Shown here one piece after another: positions 21,127 through 31,735 of a stretch of DNA of 64,000 bases. Under the pieces are notes generated by a model, which was given only the letters and a program-made list of their open reading frames with translations, had not been told where the DNA came from and did not search any database. The position numbers and the translations under genes were made by a program. The DNA is taken from the NCBI GenBank assembly GCA_934045905.1, contig OW203768.1, positions 28,549,060 to 28,613,059 of the forward strand, given 5' to 3'. This DNA is from Leuctra nigra. Its lineage: Eukaryota; Arthropoda; Insecta; Plecoptera; Leuctridae. Every line of letters starts with the position of its first letter. Position 1 is the first letter of the stretch.

Positions 21127-24100
21127 TTACATTTTCTTCAGGATCAACATGTACATATCTTTTGCGAGTGTTGGCCATTTGCTGGACTCGACAATCTCGT
21201 CATTGGCATGTAGCCACCGTGTTCCGTCTTTCAGGTAACAGGTGTAATGTCCTTTGCTGATTGAAGAGCCGTGGTGAAACACAGCTGCCATGGGAACGTA
21301 GGAAGCGTCGTCAATCTTAATATTGATTTTAGGCACCTCGGCCACTTTGACACTCCTTTTGTTCAATCCATTAGTGAACAACATGAGTTGCATCACTATC
21401 AAGTCACTGGCTCTTGTGACGTTCATGCGTTTCTTTCTCGTCTCTTGGTTACACTCTGAACATACGTAAGAGCGTTCGTCCCATGACGTTGACATGTCAT
21501 ACAACTTTTGCATAGTGTACCTTTCCTTTCGGTTTTCAGGAACGTACAAGCGCAACAATTTATGATTTTCGCTTTCTCCAACTGAACTGTAACCACAGTG
21601 TTGCGAAAAGCATCTCGTTTCAGGAGTCAGCTTCAGCTGTGTTGCATTTTGCACAGAACTTGACAGAGTTGCCAGTTTCTCGAAGAATTCTACAGCACAT
21701 TGATGTCCTCCACCAGGTTGGAAATAACCACCGGCTAGTTCGCGCACCATGGTAGAGCTCATTGTAGAATTTCCCTCGGCATACTCAATGGCAAGTTGTT
21801 TGATTTCTCTGGGGTTGACGTCTTGTTCGTCAGTTGCCAGCTCGTATCTCAGAGACTCACAGTGTAGCAAGCTCTGTAGAACTACGTTTGCATAGCACGA
21901 TTCATCGTCTACATTGTTGAACCCCCTCATGATTCGTAGTGGGCGTCGTGCCACAACTGCAGCAGTTTGTTCAGCAGCAACAGCGTCCTGAACCAAGTCA
22001 GCTTGGATGTTTGCGGTCCACGGTCTATCCATGACTCTACGTCGGTTGGATGGACCGTTGGTCTCCAGGAGGCACAGATCTGGCCTGTATTCGCGTCTCA
22101 GGCGATTGTATTCGACAATTGCGCTCGGGAGTGCTTTGATTTCCCTCGGGTCGAAATTAATTAGATGAATACCATCCAACTGAGTGACGCGGGACAGAGC
22201 GACGTAAGCCTGACCCTTTGTGAACACTGACGATCCTATGTCAATGATTGCAGAGTTCAGGCTGAGTCCCTGACATTTATGTATGGTGATTCCATACGAG
22301 ATTGTGATTGGGAATTGCTCTCTCATCACATAAGCTCCATCAATGGGCTCAAATTTGCCACTCACTGGCTGAAGATCATGGATGTAGCCAGAAGCAAATC
22401 GGGTGTTGATGGATTCGACCTCGGCATTGTTGTCAATGCTACGCTTGACAGACAAGACAGTGCCTATGGCGCCATTCACCAAGCCGAGAGTCACGTCAAT
22501 GTTTCTACACAGCATGATTCGGCAACCAATTTTGATGGTGACGATCTTTTCGAGGCCGGCTGTTGTCGAGGAGTCATCCTCGTTCTTGTCTATCCACGTG
22601 CTCACTCTCTTTTTCAGAAAGTTTTTCACACATGACAGATCGTCCTTGGCCAAGAGTTTGATTTCCTCTGATTCGATCGTGTCCAGCATTGCCTTGTTCA
22701 ACACTTTGCACATGTTGCGCTTGGGCAACAGGCACACCGTGTCCACAGGCAGTGTGTTTATGTAGACACAGATCTCGGTTAGGATTTCTCCGGGCGTTTT
22801 GCCAGCGAATTGAATCTTCCTCGCTTCCAACAACTGGGTATCGGTTTGCGTCAACAAACCGAGCCTGATTCTGGACAACATGTCTACGAATGTAGAGTCG
22901 TTTAGCTGTCTCATGTTGATCCCGAGCTCATCGTAAGAGAAGAGCTCATGCCACAGATTGATGGCGCTGAGTGACCCCACGTACGTGGTGATGTCGTGAT
23001 CGGATAGTTTGACAAACGGTGGCTCTTGGTGCACCGGCGGCAACTGGAGTAGATCTCCAAACACGAGAATGTGTATCTTGCCGAACCATCCGTCACTTGA
23101 GTCTCGGGTGGCATATATCTCAGTCAATCGTAGGTGAATGTACATGAGAGTGAGATTAGACACCATTGATATTTCGTCGATGATGATCAGTGCCACATTC
23201 TTCATGTCGCCTCTGATAACCTTCAGTACTTGGTCTGACAATTCAGTGTACTTTGGCGTCTTCCTGTGCTCGACGGGAAGCTGAAGAAGACGGTGTATTG
23301 TCAAACCGCCGACGTTGTAAGCCGCTATTCCCGTGGGAGCACTTACGGCGACATCTTTTCCAAGTTTGGTTTTTACCCACACCTTGATGGTTTTGATGAG
23401 GTAACTTTTACCAGTACCACCCGTCCCACTGACAAACTGTCTTAAAACCTTGCCAGTGGAGGCAGTATCTGTGAGAATATCGACGACGTTGTCGAACACT
23501 CGTTTCTGATCAGAGTTCAGAGCTTTGACCATCTCGTCAACATCCTCTTGTGCAATTTCATCGCAACAAGCAGCATCTCTGAACTCTTGCATGGCCGCGA
23601 CAACTTCTACGGGCTGGAACGCCAGTGGGTTGTCAGGTGCATTGTCGTCCTCGTCATTCGAGGTTTCTTTTTCGATTTCTGCAATCCTTGCAGCAATCAA
23701 CTCTCGGGCGAGATCGGTTGCCGCTTGCAGGTCGGTGATCGTCTTGTCGTGCTCGATTGCATCGACGAGATCATCTTTGCACGAGGCAAATGCAAGTGCA
23801 TACGAGTCGTGATCTCCTTTCAGCTCGTCAACATCTCGCCACGTCTTGAACATGAGCAACAGCGAGAAGTAGTACTTCTCGGGATTCTGGTTCACGTTGT
23901 ACTTGTAGTGGTTGATCAAGTATTTACGTGACCTTTCCTTGAGGAACCTGCCGCTCGGGAGTTCGTACACTTTGAACTTTTCCTCGTTTGGTTTGTCTCT
24001 GACGATGTCGAAAGAAGCAACAAAGTCAAAGAGATGCATGTCCTCCAACTCGTCTGGTCGATTTGGATAGTGATCATCGACCCATGACTCGTAGAAGATG

Positions 24101-27100
24101 TCTGTTGCATCAGCTGACATCTGCCTCATCTGATTGCGCGGCTTTAGTCTGCGGTTTCTGATCATGTTCACGTCCAACCATCGGATGGTCGTGTCTGGAT
24201 CTGTACCGTGCAGAGAAATGCCGAGAAGGGTGTCGCTACATTCGAGAGCTCCGCATTCCCTGTTATTCAGTGCACGCAAGCCGACATTGAACAGTCGGCT
24301 GGCCAACGATTTTGTCGAGTTGATATCGTCAAACGTTTCGGTAGCGTGGCTTTTCTCGCTCTTGGTGGTGTATTTGGTAATATACCAGTTGAGCATTGCC
24401 GTTTTCTCACCAACGAACTGAATGTCCACATTACCATTCCAAGCCAACAAGATGGCTGGATTGTAGTCGTTGATGTTGACCTCGGACTCTGCTCGTGGCA
24501 AGTCGTAAAGACGGCTGTTTGATTGCAGAGTCTTTCTGCCGGCGATTGACACCGTAATGTCTCTCAGCACGAGTGTCTCGGTCGCAGGGCGTGGAAACCC
24601 AAAACGACACACTTTTCTGAATCCAGACTTGGTTTTCTTGTTCCTCTGGCAGTATGAATTGTCCACGTGCTTCTGATACTTGACAACTCTGTTGTGCAGA
24701 GTAGGACAAAGATTCTCATTTGGTATTTTACACGTGCAATACGTGGTAATGAATGAGGCTACCTCCTGATTGGTCGACTGACCAAGTATCGGGGAGCCAC
24801 TCACCCACAGTAACATGTGGAAGTGTTGATTGCCTCGGCCTTGGTATTCACGACGCCAAAAGTAGTGTGACACCTTGCCTAGAGGCGCGTCGTCTGAAAG
24901 AATTAACTTCAGCAATGCATGAAACTTGTTGTCCATGAATCTAGAAGTGGACACTGGGTCCAGTGCTACCAGTTCGCTGACTGACTTGTTGGCGAATTCT
25001 GGACCATTGACGTCACGTATGTACTGTCCCAAATCGTCCCAATCCCATTCACTGGGACTGACGGTGAGGAACCACGTGGCCGGACCGTAATAGGCGGTCA
25101 TGCAATTCAAATCATTGCGAGGAGCCACCCAGTATTGCTCGGTGTTGCGAAGGCGGGAGAAGATGGTCGTGAGACAACCCTCCAACTCTTCGCTTGCAAT
25201 CTTTGCCAACACACTGGCTACGGTGTATTTCTCTCTGGGATTAATTACGTTCATTTTCTGAAAAATCCCAGCGCTCAGCTGACGAAGATTGGCATCATTC
25301 AACAGGTAGAACAAGTACTGTTGGTTCAGCCTGAACTGAGAATGTTTGGACATCAGTTTTGTTTTTATGAACTCTGCCGACTTGAGTTCGACAGTTCGCT
25401 TGTGAAACTGACCGAATTTTCCGTCGACAAACAGATCAGAGAAGCATTTCACGTCCAACTCACGATCTCGGGAGTCGATCGGTGCCTCGTTCACTTTCAG
25501 CATCTGATAGAGTGCGCACGCGCTCTGGTTATCACGTGGTTCGTGTAACGGATAGATAGTGAACTGTTCGTAGGCTGTTTCTGCGACGGCGGAATCAACT
25601 TGAGTCAAAATACCTCGCGTCACTTCACCAGCTACAACTTCAGTGGCACCAACAGGTGGTGCACTCGTATCGACTTCGGATTGAATTTGAAATTCAACAT
25701 CGTCGCCGTCATCGAATGCGTCCAGAAGATTCTCTGGCGATCCAGGCAGTTGGATTTGTGCATAGAGTTCGTTTGTTGTTTTGAGTAGTTGCAGAGCGGC
25801 AAACACTTTGTTCACATCAACAAAGTTTTCCCAGACAACTTTGGACTTTGTCGGAATTCCGCGTACCAATATGTACAACTCTTGATCCCTCATTATGGGA
25901 TCGAGAGGTGATGGCAGCTTCTTTAGAGTTTCCTCTAGTGGCAAAGGCAAATGAAAGGTCCTGCCCTTCACCTTCTTCACCCTATGGCTATGGGGCACGT
26001 TTCTACGAGCTACTGTACCCATGCTTGTTACCACTTGGAAAGCTTTCGCGCGTTGTATCAGTATCTTTTCGTAATCGTTGAGAACGGTTATCTCTTTTGG
26101 ACGTGGCTGAACGACAAGGTCGTTTGAAACGCACGTCGAGGGTAATTCACGCTTTCTAAACTTTCCCACGCAGAAGTGGCAAATGAACTCACTTGGTTCC
26201 ACATGTCGGCTCTCATTGAATTCGAGGAAACGTTTCCAATGCGGCAACGTTTCGGGGTTCAAAGGCTTCTTCATGTTGCTGAACGCGGTGACATCGCGTT
26301 TGTAGCAAAGCTTTTCACAAGAAATGCACGCGTACTTGGGCAAGTCCAGTGAATGCTTGGTGAAAGCTTTGAATGCATTCTTGTTAGAATAAAAGATTGC
26401 AGTCTCACTCATTTCGTTCTCGCAAGACACGTGTTGATAGGCATTTGCTTTACGTTCAGTTAATGAAGCCAGCGATCTAAGTTTTGAAACATCACAAAAC
26501 TTTATTGCTTGGTCAAGTTCTCGCCTCTCTTTGTTTGCTGCACGCAATTTGTATAGAGTGTTCACTAAGAAGCGTACTTCGTGATAGTGAGGAGCTAGTG
26601 TTCTCAAAAACAAAAGCTTTGATGCACAACACTTGTGCGAAACGTGGCAATCAATTGGATGACCTTGTTTGTCAAACCGCATGAACGTTGCTATCTTGCT
26701 GCAAGAAGCTAAATCAACAACTAGATCTACGGCCATTTTAGTAGTGCATGTTGAGAAAGTTCTCACGACCTGTTGCATTCGATTCGTGATGGCCTCTTGG
26801 TCAACGTTACACAAGTCTTTGCTGCATGTCCAAATGTCAGCAGACCCTTGTGGGTGTTTTTTCGTAAATGCGGGCTTGAAAATATTTGCTGCCTCGCCGT
26901 GTTCATTAATAGCGATTGGTTCATTGCTATTCTCGTACACTTTGTACGTGTATTCGTAGAAATAGGGCTCGGAGCCTGCCGTGTGCAAAGACGGTCCGCA
27001 CAAGGCGGTCATCTTGTCGGCATTGACATTAGATTTGCACTCGGCTAGTCTAGTCATGGCGACTGTGCAAGCCTCTCTCAACTTTGACAGACACTTTTTG

Positions 27101-28134
27101 AAGGTCACGACATACTTCTTGCGTGCAAACATGCACCATTTTAGTATTTTCTCGGCGTCAATGCGATCATCGACTGCGTTGTTTCCATGCAACTTAGATG
27201 CAAGTTTGGCTGTGGCCCGTTCAATTGAGCCCCTGTATCGCAAACAATCGACAGTACGACTGTACTTTTTGCGAATGTTGCCATAAGCTCTAAGATTCCT
27301 CCTTCTTGCGTTAATACTGTTCCTAGCTGCACGGTATCGTTGCAGAACAGCTTCTCGCCTTGCTAGAGTGTTGGCTTTGTAGGCTGCCCTGTTCAGAACC
27401 CGTCTTTGTTCAGGGTTTGCTCTGTGGGCTGCCCTGTTCAGCACCCGTCTTTGTTCAGGGTTTGCCTTGTGGGCTGCCCTGTTCAGCACTCGTCTTTGTT
27501 CAGGGTTTGCCTTGTGGGATGCCCTGTTCCGCACCCGTCTTTGTTCAGGGTTTGCCTTGTAGAAGGCCCTCTTGTGCGCCTTCACTGGTTCAGGATTAGC
27601 CTCGTAGGCAGTCCTCTTGTGAGCCAGCAGTGGCTCAGGATTAGCCTCGTAGGCAGTCCTCTTGTGAGCCAGCACTGGCTCAGGATTAGCCTCGTAGGCA
27701 GTCCTCTTGTGAACCAGCACTGGCTCAGGATTAGCCTCGTAGGAATCCCTTTTCCGCCTATTAATTGGGTCGGGATTTGCCCTGTAGACAGCCTTTTTGT
27801 GCTCCTTCATAGGTGCAGAGTTCTCACTATAGGCTAGTCTAGATTTTATGCGCTTTATTCTAGATTTAAGTTCATTAACAGATTGCGCCTTGGCATGATT
27901 GTCACCAACTGACGAATACCTTGCAACTTTACAATTGCTGTTTTGATCTGAAGTCTCAACAACATCACCTGATTTTCGCTTCATCCCGAGAGATGGCGCA
28001 GTGTGTGTCGCAGTAGACGTGTCAGCAGGAGCAGTCTCAACAGTCTCATTGCCGCCATTAGACGCAATAATTTCTCTCTGAGATCTGACTTGCAAACGAA
28101 CTCGTTCTCTCCTTTTCTGAATCTTACTAACCAT
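21127..28134 (-). CDS. Helitron transposase: HUH Rep nuclease, PIF1 helicase and USP-like protease
   Basis: One uninterrupted ORF encodes 2335 residues. Residues 1-110 are basic. Residues 118-255 are about nine 15-residue repeats (Y.ANPEP/Q....KR type). Residues 600-660 hold Cys pairs (CISCEKLC, CHFC) like the zinc-binding segment before Helitron Rep domains. The Rep domain (about 1000-1260) has the HUH motif H1104-F-H1106 and the two-tyrosine motif YITKY (Y1251, Y1255), so rolling-circle nicking residues are intact. The helicase (about 1535-2010) has Walker A GTGGTGKS (K1576), DEISM (D1653-E1654), GDLLQLPP, GITIHKCQG and QAYVALSR. Residues 2070-2335 form a ubiquitin-specific-protease-like domain: Cys box DDESCYANVVLQSLL (C2080), Cys pairs at 2175/2180 and 2225/2228, and His box KGHYTCY (H2296) with W2307 and D2312. 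Helitron fusions to OTU proteases are known; a C19/USP fusion is less familiar. Element termini were not found. Confidence 0.92.
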   Translation of the reverse strand: MVSKIQKRRERVRLQVRSQREIIASNGGNETVETAPADTSTATHTAPSLGMKRKSGDVVETSDQNSNCKVARYSSVGDNHAKAQSVNELKSRIKRIKSRLAYSENSAPMKEHKKAVYRANPDPINRRKRDSYEANPEPVLVHKRTAYEANPEPVLAHKRTAYEANPEPLLAHKRTAYEANPEPVKAHKRAFYKANPEQRRVRNRASHKANPEQRRVLNRAAHKANPEQRRVLNRAAHRANPEQRRVLNRAAYKANTLARREAVLQRYRAARNSINARRRNLRAYGNIRKKYSRTVDCLRYRGSIERATAKLASKLHGNNAVDDRIDAEKILKWCMFARKKYVVTFKKCLSKLREACTVAMTRLAECKSNVNADKMTALCGPSLHTAGSEPYFYEYTYKVYENSNEPIAINEHGEAANIFKPAFTKKHPQGSADIWTCSKDLCNVDQEAITNRMQQVVRTFSTCTTKMAVDLVVDLASCSKIATFMRFDKQGHPIDCHVSHKCCASKLLFLRTLAPHYHEVRFLVNTLYKLRAANKERRELDQAIKFCDVSKLRSLASLTERKANAYQHVSCENEMSETAIFYSNKNAFKAFTKHSLDLPKYACISCEKLCYKRDVTAFSNMKKPLNPETLPHWKRFLEFNESRHVEPSEFICHFCVGKFRKRELPSTCVSNDLVVQPRPKEITVLNDYEKILIQRAKAFQVVTSMGTVARRNVPHSHRVKKVKGRTFHLPLPLEETLKKLPSPLDPIMRDQELYILVRGIPTKSKVVWENFVDVNKVFAALQLLKTTNELYAQIQLPGSPENLLDAFDDGDDVEFQIQSEVDTSAPPVGATEVVAGEVTRGILTQVDSAVAETAYEQFTIYPLHEPRDNQSACALYQMLKVNEAPIDSRDRELDVKCFSDLFVDGKFGQFHKRTVELKSAEFIKTKLMSKHSQFRLNQQYLFYLLNDANLRQLSAGIFQKMNVINPREKYTVASVLAKIASEELEGCLTTIFSRLRNTEQYWVAPRNDLNCMTAYYGPATWFLTVSPSEWDWDDLGQYIRDVNGPEFANKSVSELVALDPVSTSRFMDNKFHALLKLILSDDAPLGKVSHYFWRREYQGRGNQHFHMLLWVSGSPILGQSTNQEVASFITTYCTCKIPNENLCPTLHNRVVKYQKHVDNSYCQRNKKTKSGFRKVCRFGFPRPATETLVLRDITVSIAGRKTLQSNSRLYDLPRAESEVNINDYNPAILLAWNGNVDIQFVGEKTAMLNWYITKYTTKSEKSHATETFDDINSTKSLASRLFNVGLRALNNRECGALECSDTLLGISLHGTDPDTTIRWLDVNMIRNRRLKPRNQMRQMSADATDIFYESWVDDHYPNRPDELEDMHLFDFVASFDIVRDKPNEEKFKVYELPSGRFLKERSRKYLINHYKYNVNQNPEKYYFSLLLMFKTWRDVDELKGDHDSYALAFASCKDDLVDAIEHDKTITDLQAATDLARELIAARIAEIEKETSNDEDDNAPDNPLAFQPVEVVAAMQEFRDAACCDEIAQEDVDEMVKALNSDQKRVFDNVVDILTDTASTGKVLRQFVSGTGGTGKSYLIKTIKVWVKTKLGKDVAVSAPTGIAAYNVGGLTIHRLLQLPVEHRKTPKYTELSDQVLKVIRGDMKNVALIIIDEISMVSNLTLMYIHLRLTEIYATRDSSDGWFGKIHILVFGDLLQLPPVHQEPPFVKLSDHDITTYVGSLSAINLWHELFSYDELGINMRQLNDSTFVDMLSRIRLGLLTQTDTQLLEARKIQFAGKTPGEILTEICVYINTLPVDTVCLLPKRNMCKVLNKAMLDTIESEEIKLLAKDDLSCVKNFLKKRVSTWIDKNEDDSSTTAGLEKIVTIKIGCRIMLCRNIDVTLGLVNGAIGTVLSVKRSIDNNAEVESINTRFASGYIHDLQPVSGKFEPIDGAYVMREQFPITISYGITIHKCQGLSLNSAIIDIGSSVFTKGQAYVALSRVTQLDGIHLINFDPREIKALPSAIVEYNRLRREYRPDLCLLETNGPSNRRRVMDRPWTANIQADLVQDAVAAEQTAAVVARRPLRIMRGFNNVDDESCYANVVLQSLLHCESLRYELATDEQDVNPREIKQLAIEYAEGNSTMSSTMVRELAGGYFQPGGGHQCAVEFFEKLATLSSSVQNATQLKLTPETRCFSQHCGYSSVGESENHKLLRLYVPENRKERYTMQKLYDMSTSWDERSYVCSECNQETRKKRMNVTRASDLIVMQLMLFTNGLNKRSVKVAEVPKINIKIDDASYVPMAAVFHHGSSISKGHYTCYLKDGTRWLHANDEIVESSKWPTLAKDMYMLILKKM

Positions 28135-29640
28135 GTTGGCAGTGAAGACGATTTAATGGATTTTATTGTTTGTTAACAGAGTATAACAATGTTTAACAAT
28201 ACCTAGTGCTGGCAATTAAGAGACAGGCTGCCTGGCAGATTTACACTAGATTATGTTTACACTTCAATTGGGAAGCATAAACTCTGTGCATATCATTTTA
28301 CCAGGTGCAGTGATTCCTATTGTCTCTCAAGAGTAGGCTCAATAGACTCACTGTACCGAATGAAGAGACTAATTTTGTTCAATTCAAGCTGAGATGGCTT
28401 TGATCCTCCCAATTTGCACTTAGTGAAGGAACCTTCTCCCGGTCGCGATTGAACACTAATCTCTTAACAAACTGAACAGCGAGTTGGCCTCTATTGAGCC
28501 TGGGCAAAAGTATACAAGGTACCTCCTCCCCGCATCCAGTTGGCTCCAATTGGTCGTATGGCTCCGTGCTTTGTGTGGTCCTGGGGCTCGTATGTCTCGT
28601 GGGCTCGTAGGACCAATAGTTCGTGTGGCTCTCCTCAGCTAAATGGTTTCGTCAACGATTCTCTGCCAAAAATGGCACGTTTCTCTTCAATACTAGAAAA
28701 TTAAAATTACATTTTGTTATAATAGAAAGGCATTAACATTTTACATTCATAGATTAAATTGATATTAACAATTGAAATTAAGTAGGGAGTAGGTATGTCA
28801 TTCCTAGTAAAATTGAGTTACTTTTCAAAGCGATTTGATTTACGTGTTGGTAGGTATATTTTTTATCTGAATAAGAGAGGCATTGTAATCTAAAGTTATA
28901 GGTATAAACTAAATAAATTTACTCTGAATGATCCAGGCTGAGGCTCGTATGTCAAGTATACATATAGAACACGAGTCGCTCGTGAGACTCTCAGCTGTAG
29001 CGTAGCAGTAGTATATTGCGCCAATCAATTTTCCAAATTCCCACTTTCTCGCACGATTCTCTGGCTCAATGGCAACTTTATCTTCAACACTGGAAAAGAA
29101 GAGTTAGATGTAGTTATTGTACAACATTTGAATGAGAGTATAACATTTTTATTCTTAAATTAGGTAAATAGGTAACTTATAATAATGCTGATTGCTACTA
29201 GAGGGAAAAGTTATACCTACCTACCTACCAAGGAAACGTTAGTACAATATGACATTGATTTACGAGGTAGGTAATTATAATAATGTTTTATCGTAATAAA
29301 CGTTTCATAACATCTAAATAATAAAATGTAATAAAGTTTACTCTAAATTATTGTTAATAATTATATAAATCGAATGATTGAAGGGAACATGACTTACCTC
29401 CAGAACGATAAAGTTGTTTATAACTAAAATTTTCATTCCATTCAGTACGCCGTGAACCGCAACCAAGGTTTTTTGATGATCCGCGCACATAATTGCTTCA
29501 CGCGAAAAATTATGAAGGAGTTGGAAATAAAATTATTCAGCATGTGTGTTAATTTGGTCTTGCGTCGCCGTTATGTTTACGTCACTATGATGTTACGTCA
29601 ATTGTAAACATTCCCGTTCAGTCCCATGTCTCTGCTACGC
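28135..29640. other. Upstream flank of the Helitron ORF, with a diverged repeat
   Basis: This is probably the 5' leader of the minus-strand Helitron. Two related blocks at about 28650-28720 and 29050-29110 share 'cgattctctg.c..aaatggca' and 'tcttcaa.act', each preceded on the minus strand by a pyrimidine-AG run, so they look like a duplicated exon or spacer. 'ggctcgtatg' and 'tcgtgtggct' phrases recur at 28550-28640. No protein motif recognised. Confidence 0.4.
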
Positions 29641-30900
29641 CAATTGTAGGTCGGCCTTTAAGTTTCATTAATAGGTATCCCGTCTTCGAGATATGGCATC
29701 ACTTCAATAGCGATTAAAAACACTGTCATCTTGAATTTATAAATATTGATGTTAACTTATCATTATAATTCGTCTGAATGTTGTGATTATTTTATGGAAT
29801 TATGAATTTTGTGAATGTGTGACGTAATTTCTTGTTTTAGAAGTTTGAAACTGATTATTTTATATGGACGACCATCCGAATCGTTTGGCTCTGGTTAATT
29901 GTTATCGGTCTACCCGCTTTCGAGAAATAACTTTACGTCCGGTTGCAAAATAGCGGTTGAAAACAGAAAGACCCATTGAATTGATTTATATTTATTCAAT
30001 ACAAGTCGCCTGAATATTTAATTATTGTATCAAAATGTAAATTTGTGAGGCTTTTAAAATGTGTGACGTCATTTCCGGTTTCGGTATGGGAAACTGCAAA
30101 TATTATTGATGATAATACATAAAGTTGACCGTCTAAATTGTTTAGCGCTGGTTTCGTTCAAATCTATTTAGCCGTTATTGACATATGATGTCACTTCCGG
30201 TTTCAAAATGGCGGCTTCCGGTTGGTTTTATAATAAGTCAAATGAGATATCAAAAGTACATACGTTACATAAATAACAAAATAATCGGATCAAATTTGTT
30301 GCCGAAATGCCAATCGATGTATTTCAAATTTCATGACGTCATTTCCGGTTTCGTTAACATAAATTTTAGTCTGTTGCTATTGATAATCCATATAGTTTAC
30401 CGTCTGAATCGTTTGGCGCAAATTTCGTTCCGATCGGTATAGCCGTTGTCGAGATATGACGTCACTTCCGGTTTCAAAATGGCGGCACAAAAAATTAATG
30501 GGGTGAAGGTTAAATCAGACGCCAAAAGTGCACACGTGGTAAAAATGTGAGATCAATCGGTTCAGCCGTTTAGGCTGTGGCCATGTTACCGGATTTGAAT
30601 TCCAGGAGACTACTACTACTGAGATTATTATTATGAAAACCGCCCTAAAACACTGTTTTCACGGCCCTCTAGCGCGCAAAGGGCGTAACCTATTGTTCCC
30701 AAATTTAGTATATGTTGTAGGGTGGGCCATAGCTCGAAATTAAGATATATCGCAACAATGTGAGATTTTCCAATTTTAAGATCCAGTAGGCCGAAAATGC
30801 CACTTTGATGCTTACAGTAAAAGTGGGTTTGCTCCAGCCTTTATATGAGAGTGTGCGCGCGCCGTACGACTTGGCTGGCGTGGAGCGACCGCTCCACTAG
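29640..30900 (+). mobile_element. Non-autonomous Helitron-like element, family B, plus-strand copy
   Basis: It ends with the hairpin GTGGAGCGACCGCTCCAC fused to TAG at 30900, followed by AT. Upstream are degenerate tandem units of about 240-275 bp, each with 'tgacgtcatttccggtttc' (29820, 30063, 30338) and 'gacgtcacttccggtttcaaaatggcgg' type phrases. The distal 260 bp is an inverted counterpart of 4165-4440. The 5' border is uncertain; I place it where the first unit begins. Confidence 0.55.
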
Positions 30901-31435
30901 ATAGTAACCTATGAGTATACCTTACATCGTTCATGTTGAATAATCCAAGGTGATTTATGAAGAAAATTCACTGCATACTGGAGCTTATCAATATTTGCAG
31001 TCAATAATATTTATTTTTGCAGTGGTTTTATAAATAAAAACAACACAAATCTCGTGTATACGTACGCGTGTGAAGACTGTCAAAACCAAGTGCTGTTCGT
31101 TTAAACATTACATTCATAATAGTGGATATAATTAATATCTCAACATTTCGTTGGAAAGAGGAAGAAAGAGCGCATGTTATACATTAGACATTGCGTCAGG
31201 TTTGTGATGCATATACAAGGATGGTGTAGAACGATTCATGTTGTTTCATATCCGAATAGATGACTACTGCAGATGGGGAATCAAAGAGGAACATGAATTT
31301 TCAAACATATTATTTGGCTCCGGTGAATTTTCAAACATATTATTTGGCTCCGGTAAACTACCACGTAAATGTGTGTTCAAAAAGGTAAACAAAATGTCCA
31401 TAGCTGAGTGTTCAGCAGGAAAGTCCAATACTAAT

Positions 31436-31735
31436 CTAGTGGAGCGGTCGCTCCACCCAGCCAAGTCGTCACACTCACTCAACATACAGTAGTTGCCTAT
31501 ATAGTGCAGTCCATAAACCGCAATTTAGGGGTAAATAGTGCAAATAGTCATAGAAACATAAACATTTGTGTACTTAATTTGATCATGACAAATCCAAAAA
31601 TGTATGACCACAAGCTGAATTCCTGCAACTTTCGGAGTAAATTAATTAATGAATTCACATTTTTTAGTAAAGTGTCAAATTAGCACGCGGTTTATAGACT
31701 GCGCTAATATAAACTGACTGAGCGTTTTCCTAGTA
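31436..31735 (-). mobile_element. Family B Helitron-like end interrupted by a MITE
   Basis: CTAGTGGAGCGGTCGCTCCAC at 31436 is the family-B terminus. Continuity with the copy at 4165 resumes after 31712 ('atataaactga'). Between them, 31500-31712 carries inverted ends TAGTGCAGTCCATAAACCGC and its near complement, so a MITE of about 213 bp was inserted at an AT-rich target (ATA on both sides). Confidence 0.6.

Noticed and set aside
21271..27286. Numerous short ORFs within the Helitron ORF on both strands
   Set aside because: No motifs; all overlap the long reading frame with its conserved catalytic motifs.
27360..27837. Plus-strand ORFs over the Helitron N-terminus
   Set aside because: They are antisense shadows of the 45-bp coding repeat; the sense frame is part of the 2335-residue protein.
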